Origin: Micromonospora rubida
GTDB taxonomy: Bacteria; Actinomycetota; Actinomycetes; Mycobacteriales; Micromonosporaceae
DNA: 64,000 nucleotides
Direction: 5' to 3'
Assembly: GCF_009908295.1 (NCBI RefSeq)
Contig: NZ_JAAALO010000004.1
Coordinates: forward strand, 248,001 to 312,000
Shown: positions 1 through 12,484 of the stretch, piece after piece
How the letters are laid out: each line of letters starts with the position of its first letter
Position numbering within the stretch: the stretch's first letter is position 1
Program-made: the position numbers and the translations under genes
Notes under the pieces: model-generated
The model's database searches: none
What the model saw: the letters and a program-made list of their open reading frames with translations, nothing else
What the model was told of the DNA's origin: nothing

Positions 1-99
1 TTGCCGAGGCCCTGGGAAGCGGGTGTAGAACGTCGACAGGCGTTGAGGGTCGCCGCCCTGCTCAGGTGCCGGATCCGTCCGATCCGAGATAATCGATTA

Positions 100-140
100 G
101 GCGCTTACGGCATTTAGGGGTTCGAGTCCCCTGGGCTCCA
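100..140 (+). other. tRNA/tmRNA 3'-end-like fragment (possible att site)
   Basis: A perfect T-arm is visible: stem AGGGG (116-120), loop TTCGAGT (121-127), stem CCCCT (128-132). The acceptor-like strand GGGCTCC and an A follow at 133-140. The matching 5' acceptor strand GGAGCCC does not occur in the preceding bases, and there is no anticodon arm, so this is a 3' fragment, not a working tRNA. Such fragments are typical of attachment sites left by integrases that use tRNA or tmRNA genes. The truncated vapBC beside it fits that view. Bases 1-99 show nothing else that I recognise. Confidence 0.5.
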
Positions 141-242
141 CTCGAAACGGATACCCGAACGGAAGCGCCCAGGGCCGCAGAAGCGCAGGCCACGGCCGAT
201 ACCCTGAAGTGGGCGGCGGTCAAGCGTTGTAGACGTGGTGCG

Positions 243-356
243 CCTGGTGGAGACCAGCGGCACATCGTCGTGGTTGTTGAGCCAGGAGACAAGGTCAGCG
301 CTGCATGCCTCCTGCCGGACCAGCTTGACGACGGCGACGGAATCGAGGTAGATCAC
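243..356 (-). pseudogene. Truncated VapC-type PIN-domain toxin (N-terminal fragment)
   Basis: From the GTG at 356 the minus strand encodes MIYLDSVAVVKLVRQE and continues to about PLVST. This is the usual start of a VapC PIN ribonuclease, including the first acidic metal ligand in YLDS. After about 38 codons the frame no longer resembles VapC (families are usually about 130 residues), and the reading runs into the tRNA-like fragment. The start overlaps the stop of the antitoxin remnant as GTGA, the normal vapBC arrangement. The toxin must be inactive because most of the PIN fold and its acidic residues are missing. VapC proteins cleave RNA when not neutralised by VapB. Confidence 0.6.
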
Positions 357-520
357 CAGCGCTCCCCGTCTCGCATTGCGGCGAGCGTGGCGGCCACGTC
401 CACATCCTCGTCGCCGAGCTTCGGCGGAAGCGGAACAGGCCCGCCGCCGGTCGGGGCGACGGCCCGCCCCGCAGCTACCAGCTTGGCCAGCGTTGACCTA
501 TCGTCACCCACCAGCCGTGC
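353..520 (-). pseudogene. VapB/Phd-type antitoxin remnant (C-terminal part)
   Basis: The minus-strand frame ending at TGA 355-353 reads GRARLVGDDRSTLAKLVAAG and ends in AATLAAMRDGERW. This is the pattern of Phd/VapB antitoxin C-termini: a GRxxARLV end of the DNA-binding part, a proline-rich linker and a short acidic tail that plugs VapC. No start codon or DNA-binding N-terminus can be placed, because the frame runs into the promoter and start of the sua5-like gene on the other strand. I read it as the surviving 3' half of the antitoxin of the adjacent broken toxin gene. Confidence 0.5.
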
Positions 521-549
521 CCTTCCGGCGGGCAGGTTAGCGTCGGGGC

Positions 550-1539
550 GTGAGCACCGGATACCCGCGCGTCCTGCCCGTCGAGGGTGGCATCGCCGAA
601 GCCGCCTCCGTCCTGCGCGCCGGAGGGCTGGTGGCGTTTCCCACCGAGACCGTCTACGGGCTGGGCGCCGACGCCCTGGACGCCCGCGCGGTGGCCCGGA
701 TCTTCGAGGCTAAGCGGCGGCCGAGCTTCGATCCGCTGATCACCCACCTGGCCGACGCGGCCGACCTGGCCGGTCTGGTGGGGCGGGTGCCGGCGGCAGT
801 GGAGGCGCTGGCCGAACGGTTCTGGCCGGGTCCGCTGACGTTGATCGTGGACCGGCCCGCCGTGATTCCGCCGATCGTCACGTCGGGGCTGGACACGATG
901 GCCGTCCGGGTGCCGGACGAGCCGTCCGCCCGGGCGTTGATCGCTGCGGCCGGGGTGCCGGTGGCCGCGCCCAGCGCCAACCGGTTCGGCCAGCTCAGCC
1001 CCACCCGGGCCGAGCACGTGGTGGCCGGGCTGGGCGCGGCGGTGGACGTGGTGCTCGACGGCGGGCCGACCCGGTGCGGCATCGAGTCCACCATCGTGGA
1101 CGCCCGGGGCGGGCACCCGGTGGTGCTCCGACTCGGTGCGCTGCCGTTGGAGGCCCTGGTCGAGGCGGTCGGGCCGGTGACCGTACGGTCGGGCAGCTCC
1201 GGCCAGCCGGTGGCGCCCGGCACGCTGGCCGCGCACTACGCCCCGCGTACCCCGTTGCGGGTGGTCGGGGCGGCGGAGTCGGCGGCCGGCGACGGCGGCC
1301 GGCGAGGGCTGCTGGCCTTCCGGGAGCGCCCGGCGGGCGGTGACTGGGCGGCGGTCGAGGTGCTGTCGCCTGCGGGGGACCTGACGGTGGCGGCGGCCCG
1401 ACTCTTCGACGCGCTGCACCGGCTCGACGCGGCCGGGGTGACCGAGATCGTCGCGGAGCGGGTCCCGGACATGGGCGTGGGCCGGGCGATCAACGACCGG
1501 CTGGGCCGGGCGGCCGCGACCTGGCACCAGGGCGGCTGA
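550..1539 (+). CDS. L-threonylcarbamoyladenylate synthase (Sua5/YrdC/TsaC family)
   Basis: This 329-residue protein makes threonylcarbamoyl-AMP from Thr, bicarbonate and ATP, the first step of t6A37 modification of ANN-decoding tRNAs in the cytoplasm. The YrdC fold covers about residues 8-200, with the PTETVYGLG motif near residue 30, the KRRPxxxPL stretch near 55 and the SAN motif near 140. The length is that of the long Sua5 form: after a linker, the region from about residue 215 (APGTLAAHYAPRTPL) to the end matches the Sua5 C-terminal domain, which short TsaC lacks. The GTG start at 550 is the first in frame. The gene stands alone, converging with the P-type ATPase gene. Family assignment is firm; the exact start is less so. 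Confidence 0.9.
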   Translation: MSTGYPRVLPVEGGIAEAASVLRAGGLVAFPTETVYGLGADALDARAVARIFEAKRRPSFDPLITHLADAADLAGLVGRVPAAVEALAERFWPGPLTLIVDRPAVIPPIVTSGLDTMAVRVPDEPSARALIAAAGVPVAAPSANRFGQLSPTRAEHVVAGLGAAVDVVLDGGPTRCGIESTIVDARGGHPVVLRLGALPLEALVEAVGPVTVRSGSSGQPVAPGTLAAHYAPRTPLRVVGAAESAAGDGGRRGLLAFRERPAGGDWAAVEVLSPAGDLTVAAARLFDALHRLDAAGVTEIVAERVPDMGVGRAINDRLGRAAATWHQGG

Positions 1540-1642
1540 CGCGCGGTGCTCAGGCGGGTCACGGGTCGCGGGTGACAGACCCGGGCGGGTTGGTGCGGCA
1601 CGAGACCAACGACCGGCCGGCGGCCACGTGCGCCATCCGCCC

Positions 1643-6142
<4,500 letters not shown>

Positions 6143-6334
6143 CGAGCGGTACGGCCGGAGATCGGCCAGCCGGGCGTACCGTTGCCGCCGCTGCCCCCGC
6201 CGTGCCCCATTTCGCCTCCAACGCTCGGTCCCGGCGGGCTGCCTTCCCTTCCGTGAGCCCGTTATGCCCCGATGGCGGGTAAGTTTCGCCGTCGGCCTTG
6301 ACTTCAATCGGGCTTCAAGGGGGAGGCTGGCCGC

Positions 6335-6451
6335 ATGTCGTGGGAACTGTTCAGGCCGCAGGTCGGCCGGGGGCGGCCGGTGGGCGGGCGCCGTCGGGAT
6401 GCGTCAAGGAGGGCCCCGGTCCGGGCGTCCGGTACGGCCGGGCACCGGTGA
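6335..6451 (+). CDS. 38-residue Arg-rich leader ORF coupled to the MFS gene
   Basis: An ATG at 6335 is preceded by the strong Shine-Dalgarno AAGGGGGAGG (6317-6326) at 8-base spacing. It opens a 38-codon frame beginning MSWELFRPQVGRGRP, with 10 Arg in 38 residues. Its TGA (6449-6451) overlaps the GTG start of the transporter gene as GTGA. The transporter start has no good ribosome site of its own, so translation of the short frame probably drives it. I recognise no family. The peptide may be a regulator, or only a device for translational coupling or attenuation. Confidence 0.6.
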   Translation: MSWELFRPQVGRGRPVGGRRRDASRRAPVRASGTAGHR

Positions 6452-7872
6452 CCGCTACGGCCACGCGCCCGGTCGCGCCGGAGCGCCTGTTCGCCCCGCG
6501 CCTGCGGGCCATGACGGTGGGCGTGGTGGCCCTGGTCTCGCTGATCGCGTTCGAGGCGCTCGCCGTCGGCACCGCGATGCCCACGGTCGCCCGCGACCTC
6601 GACGGGCTGTCCTGGTACGGGCTGGCGTTCGGCGGCCCCTTTGCCTCCGGCGTGGTGGCCATGGTGGTCTCCGGCATTTGGTGCGACGCCCGAGGTCCCC
6701 GGGCACCGGTGTGGCACGGGGTTGGCTGGTTCGTCGCCGGGCTCCTGCTCGCCGGCACCGCGTCGACGATGGGCGTGCTGGTGGCGGGGCGGCTGCTGCA
6801 GGGCTTCGGCTCCGGCCTGCTCTCGGTGGCGTTGTACGTGGTGGTGGGGCGGGCGTACCCGGAGGTGCTGCACCGGCGGATCTTCGCCGCGTTCGCGGCG
6901 GCCTGGGTCGTACCGTCGCTGGTCGGGCCGGCGCTGGCCGGGCTGATCGTCGAGCACCTCGGCTGGCGCTGGGTCTTCCTGGCGGTGCCGGCGGTGGCGG
7001 TGCCGGCGGCGCTGCTCATCCAGCCGAGCCTGCGGGCCGTTGTCTCGCCCGTGGTACGGCTGGCGGGGGGCGCGGCGGCCCGGGTCGGTTGGGCCTGCGG
7101 GGCGGGGGTGAGCGCCGCGCTGCTGCACTACGGGGGGCAGCAGCGCGGCGCGTCGGCGGTCGGCCTGGTGGCGGCGGCGCTCGCCGGCCTGCTGTGCTGC
7201 GCCCCGCGCCTGCTGCCGGCCGGCTTCCTGCGGGCCGGCCGGGGCCTGCCGATGGTGATCGGGCTGCGCGGCCTGGCCTCCGCCGCGTTCGCCAGCGCGG
7301 AGGTGGTGATTCCGCTGATGCTCTCCCGGGAGCGCGGGCTGTCGCCGACCGAGGCGGGCCTGATGCTCACCGTCGGGGCGCTCTCCTGGTCGGCCGGGTC
7401 CTGGTTGCAGGGCCGGCTGCCCGCGCCGGGCAGTGACCCGGGGAGCGGGGGCCGGGCGCGGCTGCCCGTGCCCGGTTCGCCGGCCACCCTCGTGCGCGCC
7501 GGACTGGTCTGCATCGCCGTCGGGACGGCGACGGTGGCGCTCGCGGTGTGGCCGGCGGTGCCGTTGCCGGTCGGCGTGCTCGGCTGGGCCGTCGCCGGGC
7601 TCGGAATGGGGCTGCTCTACCCGTCGCTGTCGGTGCTCACCCTGGAGCTGTCGGCCCCCGGCGAGCAGGGGCGCAACAGTTCCTCCCTGCAACTGGGCGA
7701 CTCGCTGTTCGCGGCGTCGGTGCTGGCGCTGACCGGCGCGGTGCTCGCAGTCGGTTCGGCACCGGGCCCGGGCAGCTACACGGCCATTCTCGTGCTGGCC
7801 GCCGCCCTGGCCACGCTGGGCGTCGTCCTTGCCGGCCGGGTGGTGCCGGCTCCGGCCGGGTCGCCCGGATGA
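6448..7872 (+). CDS. MFS transporter (drug:H+ antiporter-like)
   Basis: A 474-residue inner-membrane protein with roughly 12-14 hydrophobic segments. After TM1 it reads FEALAVGTAMPTVARDL, the antiporter-type motif of the DHA family, and the TM2-TM3 loop region (SGIWCDARGPRAP) is a degenerate form of MFS motif A (GxxxDRxGRR). An MFS half-repeat begins again near residue 250 (GLRGLASAAFASAEVVIPLM). The role is probably proton-coupled export of a small molecule; the substrate cannot be read from the sequence. The GTG at 6448 was chosen because it overlaps the stop of a well-initiated leader ORF (GTGA) and begins directly before a plausible first membrane segment. The frame extends upstream to 6298 but with an atypical Gly/Arg-rich N-terminus. 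Confidence 0.85.
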   Translation: MTATATRPVAPERLFAPRLRAMTVGVVALVSLIAFEALAVGTAMPTVARDLDGLSWYGLAFGGPFASGVVAMVVSGIWCDARGPRAPVWHGVGWFVAGLLLAGTASTMGVLVAGRLLQGFGSGLLSVALYVVVGRAYPEVLHRRIFAAFAAAWVVPSLVGPALAGLIVEHLGWRWVFLAVPAVAVPAALLIQPSLRAVVSPVVRLAGGAAARVGWACGAGVSAALLHYGGQQRGASAVGLVAAALAGLLCCAPRLLPAGFLRAGRGLPMVIGLRGLASAAFASAEVVIPLMLSRERGLSPTEAGLMLTVGALSWSAGSWLQGRLPAPGSDPGSGGRARLPVPGSPATLVRAGLVCIAVGTATVALAVWPAVPLPVGVLGWAVAGLGMGLLYPSLSVLTLELSAPGEQGRNSSSLQLGDSLFAASVLALTGAVLAVGSAPGPGSYTAILVLAAALATLGVVLAGRVVPAPAGSPG

Positions 7873-8048
7873 CGGAGCCGTTCCGCCGCTGCGGTGCTCC
7901 CCGAGGCGGCGGGCCGGCCCTCCGGGCTGGATCTTCCTCGGCGACCCCGGCAGCAGCCGGAGCCTGATCGACCACCTGGTCGACACCTCCGGGGGAACCG
8001 GCCGGAGATGAGAAGTCCACTCGTTCGCCGGCTGCCTATGGTGACCTC

Positions 8049-8243
8049 ATGCTGGTTCTCGTCACCATCGTGACCCTTTACGTCTGCGGATTCGTGTTCC
8101 TCTACGGGGTGATCCGGATCGCCGTCCGGCACGCCTTCGAGGACCTGGAGGCCCGCCGGCCCGGCCTGCTGCGCGCCGAGGAGGTCGCCGCCGCTGCGGA
8201 CCGGACGTTCGTCCGGGACAACCGGTTCGTCGCCAACGGCTGA
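8049..8243 (+). CDS. Small single-pass membrane protein, unknown function
   Basis: A 64-residue protein with one N-terminal hydrophobic helix (about residues 2-24, MLVLVTIVTLYVCGFVFLYG), then a charged cytoplasmic tail (RHAFEDLEARRPG). Codon bias is typical of the neighbourhood. The ATG is preceded by TATGGTGACCTC with no clear ribosome site; the TATGGT could be a -10 element, giving a very short or leaderless mRNA. No family is recognised. It lies between the MFS gene and a YbaK-type gene, all on the plus strand. The 176 bases before it hold no convincing gene. Confidence 0.65.
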   Translation: MLVLVTIVTLYVCGFVFLYGVIRIAVRHAFEDLEARRPGLLRAEEVAAAADRTFVRDNRFVANG

Positions 8244-8362
8244 CGGGTCGCCCGTTCCGACCGGGGCGGAACGGGTCCGGTTGGTCGGCCCGGCCACGGG
8301 GTCGGGCCGAGCCCCGAGGGTCGCCGTGAGCGGGCGGGACGGCGGGGTGCGAGGATCCACCC

Positions 8363-8914
8363 GTGATGGGGACGCTGAAGACCGAGCCCGCCCGGACCCG
8401 CCTGGACCTGCTGGCGCCCCCGGTGGCCGCCGCGATCGGGCGGTGGGCCGCCGACGCCCCGGTGGACGTCGACGACGTGCTGGTAGCGCCGATCGACGCC
8501 GACCTCGCCGACACCGCCGCGTTCTGCGCCGCGTACGGGGTGGGGCTGGACGTGTCGGCGAACTGCGTGGTGATCGCGGGCCGGCGCGAGGGCGAGATGC
8601 GGTACGCCGCCTGCATCGTGCTCGCCACGACGCGCGTGGACGTGAACGGGACGGCCCGCCGGATGCTCGACGTGCGCAAGGCGAGCTTCGCCCCGATGGC
8701 CGACGCGGTCGAGGCGACCGGGATGGAGTACGGCGGGATCACCCCGATCGGGTTGCCCGAGGAGTGGCCGATCCTGGTCGACGCGCGGGTCGTCGCCGCC
8801 CCGCACGTCATCGTCGGGTCGGGCGTGCGGCACAGCAAGATCGCACTGCCGGGGCCGGCCCTCGGCGCGTTGCCCGGCGCGCGGGTGGTGGAGGGCCTGG
8901 CCAAGCCGGCGTGA
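8363..8914 (+). CDS. YbaK/EbsC-family aminoacyl-tRNA deacylase
   Basis: A 183-residue protein of the YbaK/ProRS-INS fold, which hydrolyses mischarged tRNA in trans (Cys-tRNA-Pro or Ala-tRNA-Pro in known members). The features that place it are a hydrophobic core strand around CVVIAGRREGEMRYAACIVLA, the basic VRKASFAPMADAVEATG segment carrying the family Lys, and the glycine-rich GGITPIGLP motif that lines the acyl pocket. The C-terminus VIVGSGVRHSKIALPG fits too. The start is the GTG at 8363, with ATG as codon 2. The gene for prolyl-tRNA synthetase lies 2 kb away on the other strand, a suggestive though not operonic neighbour. Substrate specificity is not visible. Confidence 0.8.
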   Translation: MMGTLKTEPARTRLDLLAPPVAAAIGRWAADAPVDVDDVLVAPIDADLADTAAFCAAYGVGLDVSANCVVIAGRREGEMRYAACIVLATTRVDVNGTARRMLDVRKASFAPMADAVEATGMEYGGITPIGLPEEWPILVDARVVAAPHVIVGSGVRHSKIALPGPALGALPGARVVEGLAKPA

Positions 8915-8933
8915 GCCTCAACTGTGTCGATGT

Positions 8934-8949
8934 TGTTGCACGTGAAACA
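8934..8949 (+). promoter_or_regulatory. Candidate parS site (ParB-binding, 15 of 16 bases)
   Basis: TGTTGCACGTGAAACA differs from the bacterial parS consensus TGTTTCACGTGAAACA at one base (G for T at position 5). It lies in the short gap between two convergent genes, yebK-type deacylase and the DsbA-like gene. ParB loads at such sites and ParA then moves the origin region. The oriC-type gene order 35-48 kb away makes a true site plausible. No second copy is present in the window. Confidence 0.6.
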
Positions 8950-8966
8950 TCGTGATCTTCGATGGG

Positions 8967-9602
8967 CTAGCTGGCGCTCGACTCGCGCTGCTCCACCTCG
9001 GCCAGGGCTGCCAGCAGGGTCTGCGGCTCCTGCGCCCCCGTGACCGCGTACTTCCCGGCCAGCACGAACGTTGGGACGCTGGTCACGCCCAGCTCCCGCG
9101 CGGCGGCCAGCTCGGCGGCGACCTCCGACGACCCCTCCCCGGAGTCGAGGAAGGTCTGCGCCTCGGCCTCGTCGAGCCCCGCCCCGGCGGCGAGCCGGGC
9201 CAGCGCCGCGCGCGATCCGATGTCCACGCCGTCGGTGAAGTGGGCCCGGTACAGGGCGTCCACGGTCTCGGCGGCGAGCCCCCGCCCGGTGGCGTACCAA
9301 ACGAGCCGGTGGGCGTCGAAGGTGTTGGCGGAGACGGCCCGGTCGAAGTCCAGCCGTAGCCCCGCGTCCGCCGCGACTTCGGTCACCTGGGCGAACATCT
9401 GCTCGACGCGTTCCCGGCTGCCGAACTTCGTGGCCAGCCCCGCCAGGAGTGGCTGCGGGGTCGTCACCGGCGACGGGTCGAGCTGGAACGGCCGGTACCG
9501 GACCGTCGCCTCACCGTCGTACGACTCCAGGGCCTGCTCCAGCCGGCGCTTGCCGATGTAGCACCAGGGGCAGGCCACGTCGGCGTAAATCTCGATCTCC
9601 AT
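8967..9602 (-). CDS. DsbA-family thioredoxin-fold oxidoreductase (FrnE-like)
   Basis: A 211-residue cytoplasmic DsbA-like protein. The thioredoxin-type active site CPWC is at residues 11-14, followed by YIGKRRLEQAL, and the cis-Pro loop is VTSVPTFVLAGKY near the C-terminus. The middle helical insertion is typical of FrnE/2-hydroxychromene-2-carboxylate isomerase-type DsbA proteins; in Deinococcus FrnE has disulfide isomerase activity. There is no signal peptide. I took the ATG at 9602; an in-frame TTG at 9614 adds four residues. It lies 100 bases downstream of sufE on the same strand, so co-transcription is likely, perhaps linking thiol redox and sulfur transfer. Confidence 0.85.
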   Translation of the reverse strand: MEIEIYADVACPWCYIGKRRLEQALESYDGEATVRYRPFQLDPSPVTTPQPLLAGLATKFGSRERVEQMFAQVTEVAADAGLRLDFDRAVSANTFDAHRLVWYATGRGLAAETVDALYRAHFTDGVDIGSRAALARLAAGAGLDEAEAQTFLDSGEGSSEVAAELAAARELGVTSVPTFVLAGKYAVTGAQEPQTLLAALAEVEQRESSAS

Positions 9603-9702
9603 GACCGGAGACAACCCGCCGACCGGTGCGGCTGTTCCCGGACGTGACGCGAAAGGGCCGGACGGAGGCGCCCGCCGGGGCGGTCGGTCGAGGTTTGCGG
9701 CG

Positions 9703-10134
9703 TCAGGCGGCGGTCTGCTCCCGGACCTGGCGCTTGAGCCGGGCCAGGATCGCCGTGCCGCCCCGGACCCGCAACGGGCTGATCACCTGGGCCAGCCCCA
9801 TCCGCTGGTAGAGGTCGTCCGGCACGGCGAGCACCTCTTCGGCGCTCAGCCCGGCCAACCCCTCGGCGAGGATGCCCGCGAAGGCGCGGGTGGTCGGCGC
9901 CTCCGGCGGGCAGTCGAACCAGGTGGTCACCGCGCCGTCCGGCGTGACCTGGGCGCGCAGGAAGAACGCCGTCTGACACTCGGGGACCTGTTCCATGCCC
10001 TCCCGGCCGGCCAGTTCCTCGGGCAGCGGCGGGATGACGTCGGCGTACTCCAGCAGCATCTCCAGCACCACGTCGCGGGGTGCGGAGGCGAACTCGTCGA
10101 CGATCTCGGCCAGCTTGGTCGGCATCTCGGGCAT
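9703..10134 (-). CDS. SufE-family sulfur acceptor for Fe-S cluster assembly
   Basis: A 143-residue SufE-fold protein. The acceptor cysteine is C53 in VPECQTAFFL, the family motif. The N-terminal helix LAEIVDEFASAPRDVVLEMLLEYA and the C-terminal VRGGTAILARLKRQV helix also match SufE. Known SufE proteins take sulfane sulfur from a cysteine desulfurase and pass it to the scaffold. In many actinobacteria the gene is adjacent to a rhodanese-type sulfurtransferase; here a rhodanese gene is 3.8 kb away on the other strand. The dsbA-like gene follows it. The start ATG is at 10134. Confidence 0.9.
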   Translation of the reverse strand: MPEMPTKLAEIVDEFASAPRDVVLEMLLEYADVIPPLPEELAGREGMEQVPECQTAFFLRAQVTPDGAVTTWFDCPPEAPTTRAFAGILAEGLAGLSAEEVLAVPDDLYQRMGLAQVISPLRVRGGTAILARLKRQVREQTAA

Positions 10135-10202
10135 CCAGTCAGGCTACCGGTGCGGAGAGCGGGCCCTCCTCTACCTGAGGCGTTGAGATTGGACCCTTCC
10201 GT

Positions 10203-10628
10203 TCAGACGGTCGGGGCCTGCTCGCTGATGTCGCTGAGGGCGGAGGCGGGGTCGAGCTGCATGGCGAGGTCGCCGAGGGAGACGATGCCGACGAGCTTGC
10301 GCTCGCTGTCGCAGACGAGGATGCGGCGGACACCACGCTCGCGCATCAGCGAGGCCGCCTCCCCGGCGGTCGAATGCTGCTCGATCATCACCACCTCCCG
10401 GGTGACGATCGAGCCGATGGTGGTGCTGGCCGGATCGCGGCGCTCGGCCACCGCCCGGACCACGATGTCGCGGTCGGTCAGCATGCCGGCGAGGCTGGCG
10501 CCGTCGGTGACCACCACGTCGCCGATGTCCGCCTCCCGCATCACTCTGGCCGCCTCGTCCAAGGTGGTCTCCGCGGACAGGTAGACCACCTGCTTGGTCA
10601 TTACGTCGCTGACCCGGTAACCGGTCAT
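10203..10628 (-). CDS. Tandem CBS-domain protein
   Basis: A 141-residue cytoplasmic protein made of two CBS motifs (about residues 7-60 and 70-125) that form one Bateman module. The strands VVVTDGASLAGMLTDRDIVVRAV and RRILVCDSERKLVGIVSLGDLA are the diagnostic ends of each half. Stand-alone modules of this type usually sense adenine nucleotides or S-adenosylmethionine and regulate partners; the ligand here is unknown. The start ATG at 10628 has a good Shine-Dalgarno (GGAGG, 6 bases upstream). The same frame stays open far into the antisense of proS, but nothing there is coding. It follows proS on the same strand with a 59-base gap. Confidence 0.88.
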   Translation of the reverse strand: MTGYRVSDVMTKQVVYLSAETTLDEAARVMREADIGDVVVTDGASLAGMLTDRDIVVRAVAERRDPASTTIGSIVTREVVMIEQHSTAGEAASLMRERGVRRILVCDSERKLVGIVSLGDLAMQLDPASALSDISEQAPTV

Positions 10629-10687
10629 GAGAGCCTCCGAATGCGAACCTGTGTCGATTCGGTAACCGGTACCCAATGCGGCGTTCG

Positions 10688-12484
10688 CTACACCATCTCT
10701 CCCTGCGGTCGCCGCCACACCAGCTCTCCCCGGGCGCGCAGCGCCTCGTCCCGCAGCCGGTCGACCAGCCCCTCCACCGGCAGCTCGGCCCGCTCGCCGG
10801 TGGCCCGGTCGCGCAGCTCGACGTACCCGTCGGCGAGGCGGCGGCCGACCACGACGGCCCGTGGGATGCCGATCAGCTCGGCGTCGGTGAACTTCACCCC
10901 GGCCGAGACGTGGGTGCGGTCGTCGACCAGCACCCGCAGCCCGGCGGCGGCGAGGCGACCGCCGAGGTCGAGCGCCGCGTCGAGCTGCGGCCCCTTCCCT
11001 GCCGCCACCAGGTGTACGTCGCACGGGGCGACCGCCGCCGGCCAGACCAGCCCCCGGTCGTCGTGGTGCTGCTCGGCGATCACGGCGACCGCCCGGGACA
11101 CCCCGATGCCGTAGCAGCCCATGGTGGGGCGGACCGGCTTGCCGGCCGGGCCGAGCACGTTGACGGCGAACGCGTCGGTGTACCGGCGGCCGAGCTGGAA
11201 GATGTGCCCGATCTCGACGCCCCGCCGCATGGTGAGGGTCCCGGCGTCGCAGGACGGGCAGGGGTCCCCCGGGCGCACCTCGGCCGCCTCGATCGTGCCG
11301 GCCGGGGTGAAGTCCCGGCCGTGGACCACGTCGGTGGCATGCCGGTCCGGCTCGTTGGCGCCGGTCAGCCAGGCGCTGCCGACGACCACCCGGGGGTCGA
11401 CGAGGTACCGGATCCCCAGCTTGCCGAGCAGCTGCGGGCCGATGTACCCGCGTACCAGCTCCGGGTGGTCGGCCCAGCCGTCGAAGACCGCCACGGTGGC
11501 CGGGGCGAGCGCCGCCGCCACCCGCTTCAGATCCACCTCGCGGTCGCCGGGCAGGCCGATCACCAGCAGCTCGGACTTGTCCGCGCCCGGCCGGCGGACG
11601 GTCAGCACGATGTTCTTCAGGGTGTCGGCGGCCGTCCAGTCGGCGCGGTCGGCGAGCCGGCGGGCGTTGGCCAGCTCGACCAGCGCGGCGATGGTCGGGG
11701 TCTCCGGGGTGTCGTGCACGGCCGACGCCGGATGCGCGGACGGGTTGCCGGCGGCCGGGGCCCGGGTCACCACCGCCTCGGTGTTGGCGGCGTGGGCGCA
11801 GGCGGTGCAGCCGACGAAGGTGTCCTCGCCGACTTCGGTGGTGGCCAGGAACTCCTCCGACGCCGACCCGCCCATCGCTCCCGACGTCGCGTGCACCACC
11901 GTGTGGTCGAGCCCGATTCGGTCGAAGATCCGCTGGTACGCCGCCCGGTGCCGGTCGTACGCTGCCTGGAGGCCCGCGTCGTCCAGGTCGAACGAGTACG
12001 CGTCCTTCATGAGGAACTCGCGTCCGCGCAGCAGCCCGGCCCGGGGGCGGGCCTCGTCGCGGAACTTCGTCTGGATCTGGAACAGCGTCACCGGGAAGTC
12101 CCGGTACGAGGTGAACAGGTCCTTCACCAGCAGCGCGGCCAGCTCCTCGTGGGTCGGGGCGAGCAGGTGCTCGGCGCCCTTGCGGTCGGCCAGGGTGAAG
12201 ATGTCGTCGCCGTACTCCGTCCACCGGCCGCTGGTGCGGTAGGGCTCGGCCGGCAGCAGCGCCGGGAAGTGCACCTCTTGGTCGCCGATCGCGGTCATCT
12301 CCTGCCGGACGACCTCGGTCACCCGGTCCAGCACCAGTTTGCCCAGCGGCAGCCACGTGTAGCCGCCCGGCGCGGCGCGGCGGACGTAGCCGGCGCGCAG
12401 CAGGAGCCGGTGGCTCGGCACCTCCGCGTCCGCCGGGTCCTCGCGCAGGGTCCGGAGCAGCAGGGTCGACATGCGCAGCAGCAT
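10688..12484 (-). CDS. proS: Prolyl-tRNA synthetase (bacterial type with INS editing domain)
   Basis: A 598-residue class II synthetase that charges tRNA-Pro. Motif 2 is seen in FRDEARPRAGLLRGREFLMKD (about residues 140-160) and motif 3 in GCYGIGVSRAVAVIAEQ (about 440). Between them, about residues 220-400 form the INS editing domain, which clears Ala-tRNA-Pro. The C-terminal part is the anticodon-binding HGTP domain (LRVLVDDRTHVSAGVKFTDAELIGIP). The ATG at 12484 is followed by a second in-frame ATG at 12472 (MSTLLLRTLRED) that could equally be the start; neither has a strong ribosome site. Divergent from the SGNH hydrolase gene. Confidence 0.95.
   Translation of the reverse strand: MLLRMSTLLLRTLREDPADAEVPSHRLLLRAGYVRRAAPGGYTWLPLGKLVLDRVTEVVRQEMTAIGDQEVHFPALLPAEPYRTSGRWTEYGDDIFTLADRKGAEHLLAPTHEELAALLVKDLFTSYRDFPVTLFQIQTKFRDEARPRAGLLRGREFLMKDAYSFDLDDAGLQAAYDRHRAAYQRIFDRIGLDHTVVHATSGAMGGSASEEFLATTEVGEDTFVGCTACAHAANTEAVVTRAPAAGNPSAHPASAVHDTPETPTIAALVELANARRLADRADWTAADTLKNIVLTVRRPGADKSELLVIGLPGDREVDLKRVAAALAPATVAVFDGWADHPELVRGYIGPQLLGKLGIRYLVDPRVVVGSAWLTGANEPDRHATDVVHGRDFTPAGTIEAAEVRPGDPCPSCDAGTLTMRRGVEIGHIFQLGRRYTDAFAVNVLGPAGKPVRPTMGCYGIGVSRAVAVIAEQHHDDRGLVWPAAVAPCDVHLVAAGKGPQLDAALDLGGRLAAAGLRVLVDDRTHVSAGVKFTDAELIGIPRAVVVGRRLADGYVELRDRATGERAELPVEGLVDRLRDEALRARGELVWRRPQGEMV

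Noticed and set aside
100..140. Functional tRNA gene
   Set aside because: Only the T-arm and 3' acceptor strand are present; no D-arm, anticodon arm or 5' acceptor pairs.
7873..8048. Short coding frame ending ...GWIFLGDPGSSRSLIDHLVDT
   Set aside because: It has no ribosome site, overlaps the end of the MFS gene in another frame and shows no family signal; the evidence is too weak to list as a gene.
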